From the NCBI GenBank assembly GCA_033557465.1, contig CM066037.1:206521156-206585155 (forward strand): a stretch of 64,000 bases of DNA, read 5' to 3'. The notes beneath the pieces were generated by a model that was not told where the DNA came from, ran no database searches, and saw only the letters and a list, made by a program, of their open reading frames with translations. The position numbers and the translations under genes were made by a program. Of this stretch, positions 10,662 through 21,240 are shown piece by piece (position 1 is the first letter of the stretch; the number at the start of each line of letters is the position of its first letter). This stretch comes from Ichthyophis bannanicus (Eukaryota; Chordata; Amphibia; Gymnophiona; Ichthyophiidae).

Positions 10662-12050
10662 TGTGGCAAGGTCAGCCATCCAGAGCATGGGGGAGGTGAA
10701 AAACATAAGGAATTCACCCTAATCAAGGGGCATCTGTTAGGTGTGCAGGGTCAGAAGGCCAGAGCCACGTTTCAAAAGCAGAAAAACCCCAGCTGGGATA
10801 GGTTTCAGGAAATGCTTGATAGAGTAAGAGGGGGAGATTGCAAGCACGAGGACCAAAGCCCTTACTCTAACAAGTGCACTGATTATTCTAAGTTTAGAAG
10901 GCAGGGAGATTACAAACACCTGGGAGAGAAAGAGGTGGGGTTGGATCCCAGTGAGTATAAACCCTGGTTAGAGCTGGAGGAGCAGAGGAGGAGCACCAGG
11001 AGGAGCAGCAGAGGAAGCAAGAGAAGCAGCAGATGGGGAGAGGAACAGAGTCCAGAGCAGCAAGGACGATGGAATGCTGGAGAAGCCAGAGCAGGTGCTA
11101 ACTTCCAGAGAAGGACTGAGCTACCCAGAGCTGAGAGAGGTGTTTTCCCTGAATCAGGTTGGCAACAGGGGTGGAATCCAGGAAGTGGAGAAGCTTTCAG
11201 ACCACCAGAGAGATTGTCAAATGAGCAGTCTGATCAAGTGAGTGAGTCAGAGCCCATGCAATTGGGAGAACCAGAGTCAGAGGTGGGGGAAGAAGATATG
11301 TGTATGGATTGTTCTTTATGTCAAGCTTTAGGATTGAAGTGTTGAAGAAAAGCCAGCCTTGAAAGAATTGTTCCTCTTGCAAAGGTAATCTTAAGGCATT
11401 AGCAGTAAGAAGGTAAATTCCTTTGTGTTTTGGAAAGGGAATTTACTGCCACATAAGCTTGTAAAGGAAGCTGTGTTTCATGCCTGATTATCAGCTGTGT
11501 TAGAACTATGCAACAGCAAGAAAGCTAATTGGCTGCTTTAAGAGTTTGTGCTTTGCTCCTGTTTTATATGAAAAGCCTGCTAAGAGTTTTGAGGACATTT
11601 TGAATGCTTATTTCATATTCACCTGGAAGTGCAGCCCAGAGAATTGAGGCTGAGTGAAGATAATCTGCCATAGGAGAATTAGCCTTGTTTTCTTTGTGCT
11701 ATGATTAACAAAGGACTATAAGAAAAGTGGCACACTGTTATCTGTGAAAAGGCTAAGCTTCTACATTTAAGAGGACTTTGAAAAGCCATTGTTGAGTTCT
11801 GTTTGTTTTTGCCACCAGTTTGCTGAACCTTAAGCAAAAGCCTATAATTTATCCTGTTAATGGAACCTTGAACCTGATCTGTTCTCTTGTGTTTAAAATA
11901 AACTTTTTCTGTCATAAGCCTTACCCTCGGTTTGTCTCAACTACAATCCTTTTTACTTGAAGCATAATTATAGCTGATAGAGGAAGGATACATCAACCAC
12001 CACGCCCTCAACAACTAGAGACTAGTGGTTTTGGCATTGTGCTTGTGACA
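10662..12050 (+). mobile_element. Solo LTR, 1389 bp
   Basis: Begins TGTGGCAAGG and ends GCTTGTGACA, flanked by GTAC on both sides (10658-10661 and 12051-12054). A polyadenylation signal AATAAA lies at 11897-11902, about 150 bp before the 3' end. No internal element is present, so it is a solo LTR left by LTR-LTR recombination. It cuts a CR1 endonuclease frame, which continues on both sides. The length is large for a vertebrate LTR, and the 5' half holds a 200-codon open frame. Confidence 0.85.
10743..11345 (+). CDS. 200-codon open frame inside the solo LTR
   Basis: Starts MQGQKARATFQKQK and ends CMDCSLCQALGLKC. It is hydrophilic: a middle part rich in R, S, E and Q (near residues 80-130), an acidic stretch, and a C-terminal cluster of four cysteines in a CxxCxxxxxxxC spacing that loosely recalls Gag zinc-binding tails (PMQLGEPE occurs just before, a pattern seen in Ty3-type Gag). 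No known domain is certain. It could be captured or duplicated gag end, or chance openness in purine-rich DNA; no promoter can be assigned. Confidence 0.3.
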   Translation: MQGQKARATFQKQKNPSWDRFQEMLDRVRGGDCKHEDQSPYSNKCTDYSKFRRQGDYKHLGEKEVGLDPSEYKPWLELEEQRRSTRRSSRGSKRSSRWGEEQSPEQQGRWNAGEARAGANFQRRTELPRAERGVFPESGWQQGWNPGSGEAFRPPERLSNEQSDQVSESEPMQLGEPESEVGEEDMCMDCSLCQALGLKC

Positions 12051-13388
12051 GTACTCAGCAATGGAGATAGCATGTCGAATATCCGGGTGGGTGCCCATGT
12101 GAGCAGCTGTGATCATTACATGGTGTGGTTTGAGATAAAAGTCAAGACGGAGTCCAATCACAGCAAGCTCGAAGTCCTAGACTTCAAAAACACTGACTTC
12201 AGTAAAATGGCCAAGTACCAAAAGGAGGAGTTGGCAGGGGTGAGAGGGATAAGGGAAGTGGAATTGTAATGGGATAAACTAAGGGAGGTAATAAAGGGGG
12301 CAACAGATACATATGTAAGGAAAGTAAATAAAAATAAGAGGAAAAGGAAACTTATTTGGTTCTCCAAAGAAGTGGCTGCGCAAATAAAGGCAAAAAACAC
12401 AGGTTTCACAAAATTCAGAAGTTTGCAAACAGAGGAACACAGAAAAGAATACAGGATAAAACTAAAAGAGACAAAAAGAGAAATAAGGATAACAAAATCA
12501 AAGGCAGAAGATGATGGGTTAGAACAGCTTGCAAAACTGAAAGTGGACAAGGCCATGGGAATGGATGGGATACATCCCAGACTACTGAAAGAGCTCAGAA
12601 AGGTTCTTGTAGGGCCGTTAAAGGATGTTTTTAATAGATCCTTGGAGACAGGAGACGTTCCACAGGACTGGAGAAGGGCTGATGTGGTACCTCTTCACAA
12701 AAGTGGTAATAGGGAAGAAGTGACAGACTACAAGCCAGTAAGCCTTACCTCGGTGGTGGGAAAAGTAATGGAGGCATGCCTGAAAGAGGTTGTATGATCG
12801 GAGGCAACATGGTTTTACCAAAGGACGATCCTCCCAAACAAATCTGATTGAGTTCTTTGACTAGGTGACCAGAGAATTCGATCAAAGGCATGCGATGGAT
12901 GTGATCTACCTAGATTTAAGCAAAGCCTTTGATACTTTTCCTCATAGGAGGCTTATCAATAAACTCCACAGCTTGGGGATGGGTCCCAAGGTGGTGAAAT
13001 GGATCAGAAATTGGTTGACTGACAGACAACAAAAGGTGATGTCAACGGAACTCACTTGGATGAAAGGAAGGTGATTAGCGATGTGCCCCAGGGTTCGGTC
13101 CTGGGACTGGTACTGTTCAATGTATTTGTGAGTGATATTGCTGAAGGACTGAATGGAAAGGTCTGTCTTTTTGCAGATGACATGAAAATTTGCAACAGAG
13201 TGGACTCCCCTAAGGGAGTGAATAACATGAGGAAAGTTCTACAAAAGCTGGAAGAATGGTCTAATACTTGGCAGTTAAGATTTAATGTGAAGAAGTGCAG
13301 TGTCGTGCACTTAGGAAGCAGAAATTCCCTAAGCATTGGAGCATATAAACTGGATAGTAATGGTTATTTAGGTCTGCTAATTGCTTAA

Positions 13389-15215
13389 ACCACTTTGAAT
13401 ATGTCCCCTTAAGTAAACATTTCTGGCCTGGACTCTGTTGAATGGCATCACCCTAGATGCGAGGACTGTATATCCTACTGCCCTCAGAGAACATTTTGTC
13501 CAGGTAAGCAACTTTGCTGTGCTAGCTTACTCACGCTTACCTTGCATCTACTTGCCTGTTAACTGCCTTCACACCGATATCTGGTGTTGCCACACATTTA
13601 GAACAGTGATGGTCTGTAACTCTTATTTGATCTGATTTGAAATCCATGTAGTGAAAATGAGACTATTGTGCTGCATGTTCAGTCCCAAGGCTCTTCCATC
13701 TGTCTTCCACTTCATCTGGCTCCTGGTATCATGCCTGTATTTTCCACTTTAAAGACTAATACTTTTTAGTACACCAGCAGGCAGGCATCTAACTAATGTC
13801 CCTTGTTCCACACAGGAATTAACTAGCCCCAAGCTATCAGAGCTGGCATTTTTCACACAGTCTGTTGCCTGTGTTTTATTTTTAATTGAATGGCTTCCTT
13901 CTGATTTGACCAGAATCTTCCAGGTGACTTTTAAAAAGCAGCAACTTTACTGCATTTATTGTGCTCAGTTTGATTTCCAGTTTTATATATTACCAGATAA
14001 ACTGAACAAGCCTTATTTCAGGGCACCAAAAAGGGAAAGCATTTTAAAAGCAGGTAGGTGGCTCCACCCAGCCTTGCACTTTACCCATTCAAGCATGACT
14101 TTTCAGAAACAGCTTGTTTTGATAGCAACCTGTTCTCCTGTGGGCCTTCAGCCTTTGCTTCCTGGCAGCACCTTTCAGTGTGAAAAGAGAGTGATCAATT
14201 GGGAAGACTATCAGTGCCAGCATGCCTAGAGTGATAAGTTAACACACCACTGGGAATTTCTAGGGCCCACCAAGATACTTCACGTCTAATGTGCTAACAA
14301 GCTCATTTTTTGTACCTCTTGCCTCTTCAATTCATTTTTTTTCCTTTCTCAGAAGAGCTTAGAAGTAGAGTGCATCAGGCATAATGAAAAGCTCTATAGG
14401 AGGCAGAAGCAATAACCCCATTTTTTTCCCTTTTCAGCCAAATAGAAAATTAGTTTCTGGTAATACACAAAGGCCAGTATTTCTTGTGCAAGGGGCACTG
14501 CTGTGAGGCAAAGGACTCTATTAACTGTAGAGAAGTCAGAAGCTGTGAATTTCTCTTCCCATTCCCTTCCTCACCCCAAAATTATTTTAAAAAGTACTTT
14601 CTAACAAGTTATGAGATGTGTTATTATTTAGACTTTGACCATCAGTTTCACTGATGCCATCTAAAACGATGTAATTTCCTAAAACATTGCTAGCTACCTG
14701 CTATGGTCTGGGTCATTCTGCAATAACCAGAGCAGTTTTATTGGCTACTGAGCATTTTCAATCTGTATAAATATTGCAGTAAAGATAGAAAGTCAGAATG
14801 TTACGCTTTTTTGCAGCATGGGATAAGAAAGAATATTGTGTTACAAAAGTGCATGCTGCTCTTTGCCAATATTATCAAACGAGCGGGTCAATATTTAAAA
14901 AGCATTTAGACATTCAGTATTATACCGAATGTCTATGTGCTTTTTCTTTAAAAAAAAAAAATCTAGTGCCAGAGGTCATGTGATGTACTGAGTGGGGGAG
15001 AGGTGCTGCACTCCTTTGCTCCTGGGACTCTCCTTGCTGTTTGGGCTCCATCAGTCCCTTACAGTCACTGGTTTACCCTTCAGAGCATTGAGGAAGCAGA
15101 GAGTAACCTTGGTATGTTTAAGCCAGCCCCTGTGGATTTATGGCAGCTAAATCACTAAAGATAAAAAAAGTACAATGGAGCAGCAGGGGGTGCATACGCT
15201 TAGTCTCCTGTTCAC
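13389..15215. other. Unassigned 1.8-kb stretch
   Basis: No recognisable protein, RNA gene or terminal repeat, apart from the short hairpin at 14897-14945. Base composition is ordinary and AT-rich. It may be single-copy intergenic DNA or very old repeats. Confidence 0.5.
14897..14945. repeat. 19-bp inverted repeat with 11-base loop
   Basis: Arms 14897-14915 and 14927-14945 pair at 17 of 19 positions around the loop AGTATTATACC. AT-rich. It could be the core of a small miniature transposon or a chance hairpin; no flanking duplication is seen. Confidence 0.6.
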
Positions 15216-15255
15216 TATGTGTTTCTTTACCATTCCTTTAGATATATCCTAGTCC
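15216..15255 (+). repeat. Left 40-bp direct repeat flanking CR1
   Basis: Matches 21077-21116 at 37 of 40 positions (shared core CCATTCCTTTAGATATATCC). It directly precedes the CR1 and looks like one half of a long target-site duplication. Confidence 0.8.
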
Positions 15256-15297
15256 TTAGTCTCCTGTTCTCCTAGTGCTTGGAAGGAGTCTGCTGTC

Positions 15298-15642
15298 TTG
15301 GTACATGTTGGTACCAGTGACATAGGAAAATGTGGTAGGGAGGTTCTGGAGGCTAAATTTAGGCTTTTAGGTACGAAGTTGAAATCCAGAACTTCCAGGG
15401 TAGTGTTCTCCGAAATGCTTCCCGTTCCACGCGCAGGACCCAAAAGGCAGGCAGAACTCCAGAGTCTCAATGTGTGGATGAGACAGTGGTGCAAGGATGA
15501 GGGTTTGGGGTTTGTTAGAAACTGGGGAACATTCTGGGGAAAGGAGGGGCTCTTCCGAAGGGATGGGCTTCACCTTAACCGGGATGAAACCAGGCTGCTG
15601 GCATTAACCTTTAAAAAGGAGATAGAGCAGCTTTTAAATTAG
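15298..15642 (+). pseudogene. CR1 ORF1 esterase-like domain, fragment
   Basis: An open 114-codon piece with VHVGTSDIGKCG, FSEMLPVPRAG, LNVWMRQWCKDEGLGFV and RDGLHLNRD, i.e. the second half of the SGNH-type domain with the D-x-x-H catalytic block (DGLH) present. The nucleophile GDS block is missing because the copy is truncated just upstream. A closely related antisense fragment lies at 55650-56165. No start codon is certain. Confidence 0.65.
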
Positions 15643-17978
15643 ATAATAGGGGAGAGCCGACAGTCACCCAAGAGAGCATGGTTCAGAACAATGTATCCTT
15701 GAAGGATACTAACAAAAAAATGAAGTTAGGACATATCAGCATAGAGGTTCCAATAAAGACAAAGGTAGCCCAAATGTCCTTGAATACAGAGCAGACAGAG
15801 CTTAAAGATTCCAAATTACCCCTGCCTACCGGTAACCAGATTAATATGAATAAAATACAGTCTCTAAAATGCTTGTGTGCAAATGCTGGAAGTCTTAAAA
15901 ATAAGATGGGAGAGTTAGACTATATAGCACTAAATGAGAAGTTATATATGATTGGTATCTCAGAGACATAATGGAAGGAGGACAACCGGTGGGACACTGA
16001 TACCTGGATACAAAGTATATCGTAATGATAGAGCTGATCAAATTGGTGGCGGGTTTGCGCTCTTAGTGGAATACCAGATCTGGTGCAAGAGATAAGGGTG
16101 TTGTGGCCACTTGGCAATAGTGATCATAGCATGATCACGTTTGATTTAATTAATGGAGGAGGGACAGTAAGGAAAGCCACAGTACTACCTTTTAACTTTC
16201 AAAAGGGAGACTATGATAAAATGAGGAAAATAGTTAAGAAAAAACTGAAAGGAGCAGATGCAAAGGTTAAAGACTTACATCAAGCTTGCGTGTTGTTTAA
16301 AAATACTATCTTGGAAGCCCAGACCAGCTGTATTCCACGCTTTAAGAAAAGTGGAAGGAAGTCCAAAATACTGCCAGCATGGTTTAAAGGTGAGGTCAGA
16401 GAGGCTGTTGCCAAAAAAGCATCTTTCAAGAAATGGAAAAAAGAGCCAAATGACGGAAATGGGAAATAGCACAAGCACTGGGAAGTTAAATGCAAGGCAT
16501 TGATAAGGCAGGCAAAGAGAGAATTTGAGAAGAAGCTTGCTGTGGAAGCAAAAACGCATAATGAAGACTTTTTCAACTACATTCGTAGCAAAAAACCTGT
16601 GAGAGAGTCAGTTGGACCATTAGATGATAGAGGAGTAAAAGGGGCTGTAAGAGGGGACAAGGCTATAGCGGAGAGACTGAATGAATTCTTTGCTTCGGTC
16701 TTTACTGAGGAAGATGTAGGGATGTTACCCATGACTGAAGTGGTATTTAAAGGTGATACTGCGGAAGAATTGAAGGAAATATCGATACACCAGGAAGATG
16801 TATTACAACTATTTGATAAACTGAAGAGTAGCAAATCACCTGGACCGGATGGTATACATCCAAGGGTGTTGAAAGAACTGAAATATGAAATTGCAGACCT
16901 GCTATTAGTAATCTGTGAACTATCATCAAAATCATCTGTAATACCTGAAGATTGGAGGATGGCCATTGTAACGCCAGTTTTTAAAAAGGGTTCCAGGGGT
17001 GATCCGGGAAACTACAGACCAGTGAGCCTGACGTCAGTACCGGCATAAATGGTAGAAGCCATCATAAAGAAAAAATTACTCAACATGTAGATAGTTATTA
17101 CTTAATGTGAGAGAGCCAACATGGCGTTAGACAAGGAAGATCTTGTCTTACTAATCTGTTATGTTTCTTTGAAGGTGTAAATAAACAGATAGACAAAGGT
17201 GAGTCTGTTGATATAGTGTATCTGGACTTTCAGAAAGTTTTTGACAAGGTCCTTCATCAGAGACTTTTGGGCAAAACTAAAATTTCATGGGATAGGAGGC
17301 AGTGTACTGTTGTGGATCAGGAACTGGTTAAAAGATAGAAAGCAGAGGGTAGAGCTAAATGGCCAGTTTTCCCAATGGAAAAAGATGAATAGTGGAGTAC
17401 CCCAGGGATCTGTGCTGGGTCTGCTGCTTTTTGACATATTCATAAATGACCTGGAAAAGGGAATAACGAGTGAGGTAATCAAATTTGCAGATGACACCAA
17501 ACTATTTAAAGTTGTTAAAGCCCAAGAGGATTGTAGAAAATTGCAAGAGGATCTTGATTATAATGCCGCTGTATTGTTCCATGGTGCGACCGCACCTTGA
17601 ATATTGTGTGCAATTCTGGTTGCCGTATCTTAAAAAGGATATAGCGTTATTAGAAAAGGTACTGAGAAGAGCCACCAAAATGGTAAAGGGGATGGAAGGA
17701 TACTCCTATGAAGAAAGGCTAAAAAGATTAAGGCTCTTCAACCTGAAAAAGAAACAGCTGAGGGGAGATTTGATAGAGGTCTATAAATTAATGAATGGAA
17801 TGGAACGGGTAAACGTAGATCGATTGTTTACATCATCAGAATATAAAAGGACTAGGGGACATGCAATGAAGCTACAGGGTAACCTATTTAAGACAAATAA
17901 AAGAAAATATTTTTTCACTCAACGTGTTATCAAACTCTGGAATTTGTTACCGGAGGATGTAGTAAAAGCTGTTACTGT

Positions 17979-20839
17979 TGTTGTTAAGTGCCGTCGAGTC
18001 GGAGTCGACTCATGGCGACCCTCTGGATAGCTATCCTAAATTGTGTTCGGTCTTCAGTCAGGCGGCTCATTGTTGACAGACTGGTACCCGTAGCTGCTGT
18101 TATTGTAGCAATCCATCTCATTGCTGGCCTTCCTCTTTTGCGTTGACCTTCTATCTTGCCAAGCATGATGTCTTTCTCTAATGATCTCTCTCTTCGCATG
18201 ATGTGTCCGAAGTATGAAAGTCGAAGTCTTGTCATCTGAGCTTCTAAAGAAAGCTTAGGTTTGATCTCTTCTAGTACCGACTGGTTTGTTCTTCGGGCAG
18301 TCCATGGTATACACAGTATTCGCCGCCAGCACCATAATTCAAAGGCATCAATTTTCTTCCTGTCTGTCTTTTTCACTGTCCAGCTTTCACATCCATATGA
18401 TGTTATTGAAAATACCATGGCTTGAACAAGTCGAATCTTTGTATGGAGAGAGACATCTCTGCTCTTGAGAATCTTATCTAGGTCTTTCATAGCCATTCTG
18501 CCAAGAGCAATGCGTTGTCTGATTTCTTGACTGCTTGTTGCTTCTTTATTGATAGTTGATCCAAGTAGGTTAAAGTTGTTCACGATTTCAATTTCTTCTC
18601 CTTCAACGATGAACCTGTTGATTATGCCAGTTGTCATGATCTTTGTCTTCTTTACATTAAGGTGCAGGCCCATTTTGAGACTAGGTTCTTTGATTGTGAG
18701 AAGCAAATGTTTCAGATCATCTTCACTTTCAGCCAGTAATGTGGTATCATCAGCATAGCGAAGGTTGTTGATGAGTCTTCCACCAATCTTCACACCTCTG
18801 TTGTCTTCATACAGTCCTGCTTCTCTGATGATTTGTTCTGCATATAAATTAAACAGGTAGGGGGAAAGTATGCAGCCTTGTCTTACTCCTTTGCTTATTT
18901 TAAACCATTCTGTTTCTCCTTGTTCCGTTCGAACTGTTGCTTCTTGATCAATGTACAGATTACGCAAGAGAACGATCAGGTGTTCTGGTATACCCATGCT
19001 TCTTAATGTGGCCCAGAGTTTCTCATGGTTTACACAGTCAAAAGCCTTGCTATAGTCGATAAAGCACAAATAGATATCCTTTTGGTATTCTTTAGTCTTT
19101 TCAAGGATCCATCTCACATCCGCAATGATGTCTCTCGTTCCTCGCCCTTTCCTGAACCCTGCTTGCACTTCAGGTAGTTCTTGTTCTAGGTATGGCTGTA
19201 GTCTCTTTTGAATAATCTTCAGTAGAATCTTGCTGGCATGTGGGATCAGAGCGATTGTGCGATAATTTCCACAGTCAGTTGGATCACCTTTCTTTAGTAT
19301 TGGTATAAACACAGATCTTTTCCAGTCAGTTGGCCATGATGTTGTCTTCCATATTTCTTGGCAGAGCCTTGTAAGTACGGTAACAGCTGCATCAGATTGC
19401 TGCAATACTTCTATGGGAATGCTATCAATGCCTGGTGCTTTGTTCTTTGATAAGGCTTTCAATGCTGCTTCAACTTCTTCTTTCATCACCAATGGTTCCT
19501 GATCATAAGGTATAGGTTGAAACGGCTGTTGGTCCACTTGATCTTTATCATATAAAAACTCTGTATATTCCTTCCACCTTTTCTTGATCTTCTCAGCATC
19601 ATTCAACATAGAACCTTGAGCATCTTGTAACATTCCAATTCGAGGCTGGAACTTTTTCTTTAACTCTCGCAGCTTTAGGAAAGCCGATCTTGTTCTTCCT
19701 CTAATAGTTTCTGCTTCTATTTCCTTGCAAGTGTCATTGTAGTACTTTTCCTTGTCCTGTCTTGCTGCACGTTGGAAATCTCTGTTGAGTTCTGCGATTG
19801 TCTTTCTTTCTCCTTTGGCTTTAGCTTCTCTGCGTTTCTGGGCAATTTTCAGAGTTTCTTCCGTCATCCATTTTGGCCGTTTTTGCTTTTTCACCTTTTG
19901 TAGAGACTTCTCGCTTTCTTCCAGCACAACCTTCTTGATGTCATTCCATAACTCTTCTGGAGCTCTGTCATTTGTATCTAAGGCAGCAAATCGATTTTGC
20001 AGGCAGTCTTTAAATTCCAGTGGTATATTCTCAAGGTCATATTTTGGTGCATTCATGAGTGGTTTGCTCTTTTTCAACTTTAGCTTGAGTTTGCATACTA
20101 GTAGTTGATGATCTGTACCACAGTCAGCTCCAGGTTTTGTCTTTGTTGATGTTACAGAGCTTTTCCATCGTTGACTTCCACAGATGTAGTCAATTTGATT
20201 TTTATACAATCCATTGGGTGAAGTCCATGTGTACAGTCGTCGCTTGTGTTGCTGAAAGAAGGTGTTTGAGATGAATAGATCATTGGTCTTGCAGAATTCT
20301 ATCAATCTTTCTCCAGCTTTATTTCTGTTGCCAAGTCCATATTTTCCAACTACTTTGCCTTCTTCTTTGTTGCCAACTTTTGCGTTCCAGTCACCCATGA
20401 CTATGAGGATATCCTGTTTGCATGTTCTGTCAATTTCAGCTTGTACTTGTTCATAGAACTCTTCAATTTCATTCTCTTCTGCAGCTGTTGTTGGGGCATA
20501 TACTTGAATTATAGTTGTGTTGATAGGCAATCCTCGTAGACGAATAGAGATTAAGCGTTCGCTGACTGCATTGTATTTCATTACAGTTCTTGCAAGTTTC
20601 TTCTTTATTATAAATGCAACACCATTTCTTCTTTGTCTTTCATTTCCAGCATAGTAGACCATGTGATCATCTGATGCAAAGTGCCCGATGCCAGTCCATT
20701 TCAGTTCGCTGACACCCAACAGATCAAGTTGTACACGTTCCATTTCATTCTTGACCACTTCCAACTTCCCTTGGTTCATGCTTCGTACGTTCCATGTTCC
20801 AATGTGTAAGACATCTTTACAGCTTCTGACTCTCATTTC
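17979..20839 (-). mobile_element. RTE-clade (BovB-like) LINE, copy 1
   Basis: Inserted in the CR1 with a 13-bp duplication AAGCTGTTACTGT (17966-17978 and 20840-20852). On the minus strand it starts just before the ORF's ATG, so it lacks the 5' UTR and the first 60 codons present in copy 2, and it ends in an (AAC)n tail after the motif GACTCGACGGCACTTAAC typical of RTE/BovB 3' ends. The reading frame is unbroken, so the insertion is young. Confidence 0.93.
17984..20836 (-). CDS. RTE ORF2: endonuclease-reverse transcriptase, 950 codons
   Basis: A single open frame. The apurinic-type endonuclease comes first: [46 protein letters not shown] (near residue 147), [30 protein letters not shown] lysine-rich linker follows, then RT blocks [58 protein letters not shown] and the active site [13 protein letters not shown] (near 694). 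The C-terminus has [11 protein letters not shown] and [15 protein letters not shown]. It nicks target DNA and primes copying there. The start is the first ATG left by 5' truncation; copy 2 shows 60 more codons upstream. Key residues appear intact, but no promoter remains. Confidence 0.93.
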   Translation of the reverse strand: MRVRSCKDVLHIGTWNVRSMNQGKLEVVKNEMERVQLDLLGVSELKWTGIGHFASDDHMVYYAGNERQRRNGVAFIIKKKLARTVMKYNAVSERLISIRLRGLPINTTIIQVYAPTTAAEENEIEEFYEQVQAEIDRTCKQDILIVMGDWNAKVGNKEEGKVVGKYGLGNRNKAGERLIEFCKTNDLFISNTFFQQHKRRLYTWTSPNGLYKNQIDYICGSQRWKSSVTSTKTKPGADCGTDHQLLVCKLKLKLKKSKPLMNAPKYDLENIPLEFKDCLQNRFAALDTNDRAPEELWNDIKKVVLEESEKSLQKVKKQKRPKWMTEETLKIAQKRREAKAKGERKTIAELNRDFQRAARQDKEKYYNDTCKEIEAETIRGRTRSAFLKLRELKKKFQPRIGMLQDAQGSMLNDAEKIKKRWKEYTEFLYDKDQVDQQPFQPIPYDQEPLVMKEEVEAALKALSKNKAPGIDSIPIEVLQQSDAAVTVLTRLCQEIWKTTSWPTDWKRSVFIPILKKGDPTDCGNYRTIALIPHASKILLKIIQKRLQPYLEQELPEVQAGFRKGRGTRDIIADVRWILEKTKEYQKDIYLCFIDYSKAFDCVNHEKLWATLRSMGIPEHLIVLLRNLYIDQEATVRTEQGETEWFKISKGVRQGCILSPYLFNLYAEQIIREAGLYEDNRGVKIGGRLINNLRYADDTTLLAESEDDLKHLLLTIKEPSLKMGLHLNVKKTKIMTTGIINRFIVEGEEIEIVNNFNLLGSTINKEATSSQEIRQRIALGRMAMKDLDKILKSRDVSLHTKIRLVQAMVFSITSYGCESWTVKKTDRKKIDAFELWCWRRILCIPWTARRTNQSVLEEIKPKLSLEAQMTRLRLSYFGHIMRRERSLEKDIMLGKIEGQRKRGRPAMRWIATITAATGTSLSTMSRLTEDRTQFRIAIQRVAMSRLRLDGT

Positions 20840-21076
20840 AAGCTGTTACTGTAGCTGGGTTTAAAAAAGGTTTGGACAAGTTCCTGGAGGAAAGGTCCAT
20901 AAACCATTATTAAAAGGGACCCAGGATATCACTGCTTGACCCAATACAAGCATTGAGGAACCTGTGTCTTTTGGGGAGACTGCTAGGTACTTATGACCTA
21001 GATTGGCCACTGTTGGAAACAGAATACTGGGCTTGATGGACCTTGGTCTGATGCAGTATGGCATATCTTATGTTCT

Positions 21077-21116
21077 TATGTGTTTTCTTACCATTCCTTT
21101 AGATATATCCTTGTCC
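21077..21116 (+). repeat. Right 40-bp direct repeat flanking CR1
   Basis: Counterpart of 15216-15255 with three mismatches, beginning right at the TTATG end of the CR1 tail. Confidence 0.8.
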
Positions 21117-21240
21117 CCAGTTGTTGTGTTGTCTGTCTTGACTAGACTGTAAGTTCTGATGAGCAGGGACTCTCTCTTACATGTTTCTGTACAGCTCTGC
21201 ATACACTTTGTAGCACTATACAAATGATTAATAGTAGTTG
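21117..21240 (+). repeat. LINE/SINE 3'-tail-like repeat
   Basis: The order GACTAGACTGTAAG, GAGCAGGGACTCTC, CTGTACAGC, GTAGCACTATACAAATGATT followed by AATAGTAGT is the common layout of L2-type LINE 3' ends and of SINEs using them. No coding sequence is attached. Confidence 0.55.

Larger units (their letters stand above)
9540..13388 (+). mobile_element. CR1 LINE (family beta), long copy with solo LTR inside
   Basis: Contains, in order, an ORF1 esterase-like remnant (9590-9953), ORF2 endonuclease (from about 10100) and RT (to about 13370). It is similar in content to the copy at 50290-53995. A 1389-bp solo LTR is inserted in the endonuclease at 10662. The copy stops after the RT core, lacking the C-terminal part and 3' tail, the reverse of the usual 5' truncation, so a later deletion probably removed its end. 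Confidence 0.8.
10020..13388 (+). pseudogene. CR1 ORF2 (endonuclease and RT), broken
   Basis: Endonuclease: DIVAITETWF, GYNLFRRDR, GGGVALYFKS, VVYRPP; the block that should read GDFN is SHFN (near 10515), so a catalytic Asp is lost. After the solo LTR it resumes LSNGDSMSN, CDHYMVWF. RT: MGMDGIHPRLLKEL, DWRRADVVPLHKSG, YKPVSLTSV, YLDLSKAFDTF, VPQGSVLG, and FADDMKIC near 13170. Frames change near 10620, 12270, 12790 and 13070. It would nick DNA and prime reverse transcription at the nick if intact. Confidence 0.8.
15846..20920 (+). pseudogene. CR1 ORF2, broken and interrupted
   Basis: Endonuclease remnant: CLCANAGSLKNKMGELD, MIGISET, then stops; SDHSMITFDL closes the domain near 16120. RT runs from about 16500: YIRSKKPVRES, SKSPGPDGIHPRVLKEL, WRMAIVTPVFKKGS, YRPVSLTSVP, stops, WIRNWLKDRKQRV, VPQGSVLG and the catalytic FADDTKLF near 17487. 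The C-terminal part [19 protein letters not shown] leads to [13 protein letters not shown], where the RTE is inserted; the last residues follow at 20853. Stops near 15970, 16468, 17046 and 17598 kill it. Confidence 0.8.
15256..21076 (+). mobile_element. CR1 LINE (family alpha), copy 1, with RTE insert
   Basis: ORF1 remnant, ORF2 endonuclease remnant, RT and 3' end, closing with GGCATATCTTATGTTCTTAT. The same tail is at 24660-24688 and 54430-54459, defining my family alpha. An RTE LINE is inserted at 17979-20839 with its own duplication. Compared with copy 2, about 250 bp of RT are missing near 17559. Direct repeats of 40 bp flank the whole. Confidence 0.85.

Noticed and set aside
19752..20108. 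Plus-strand frames inside the RTE copies (also 35777-36133, 18549-18758)
   Set aside because: They are antisense shadows of the long minus-strand ORF2 and recur only because the two RTE copies are nearly identical.
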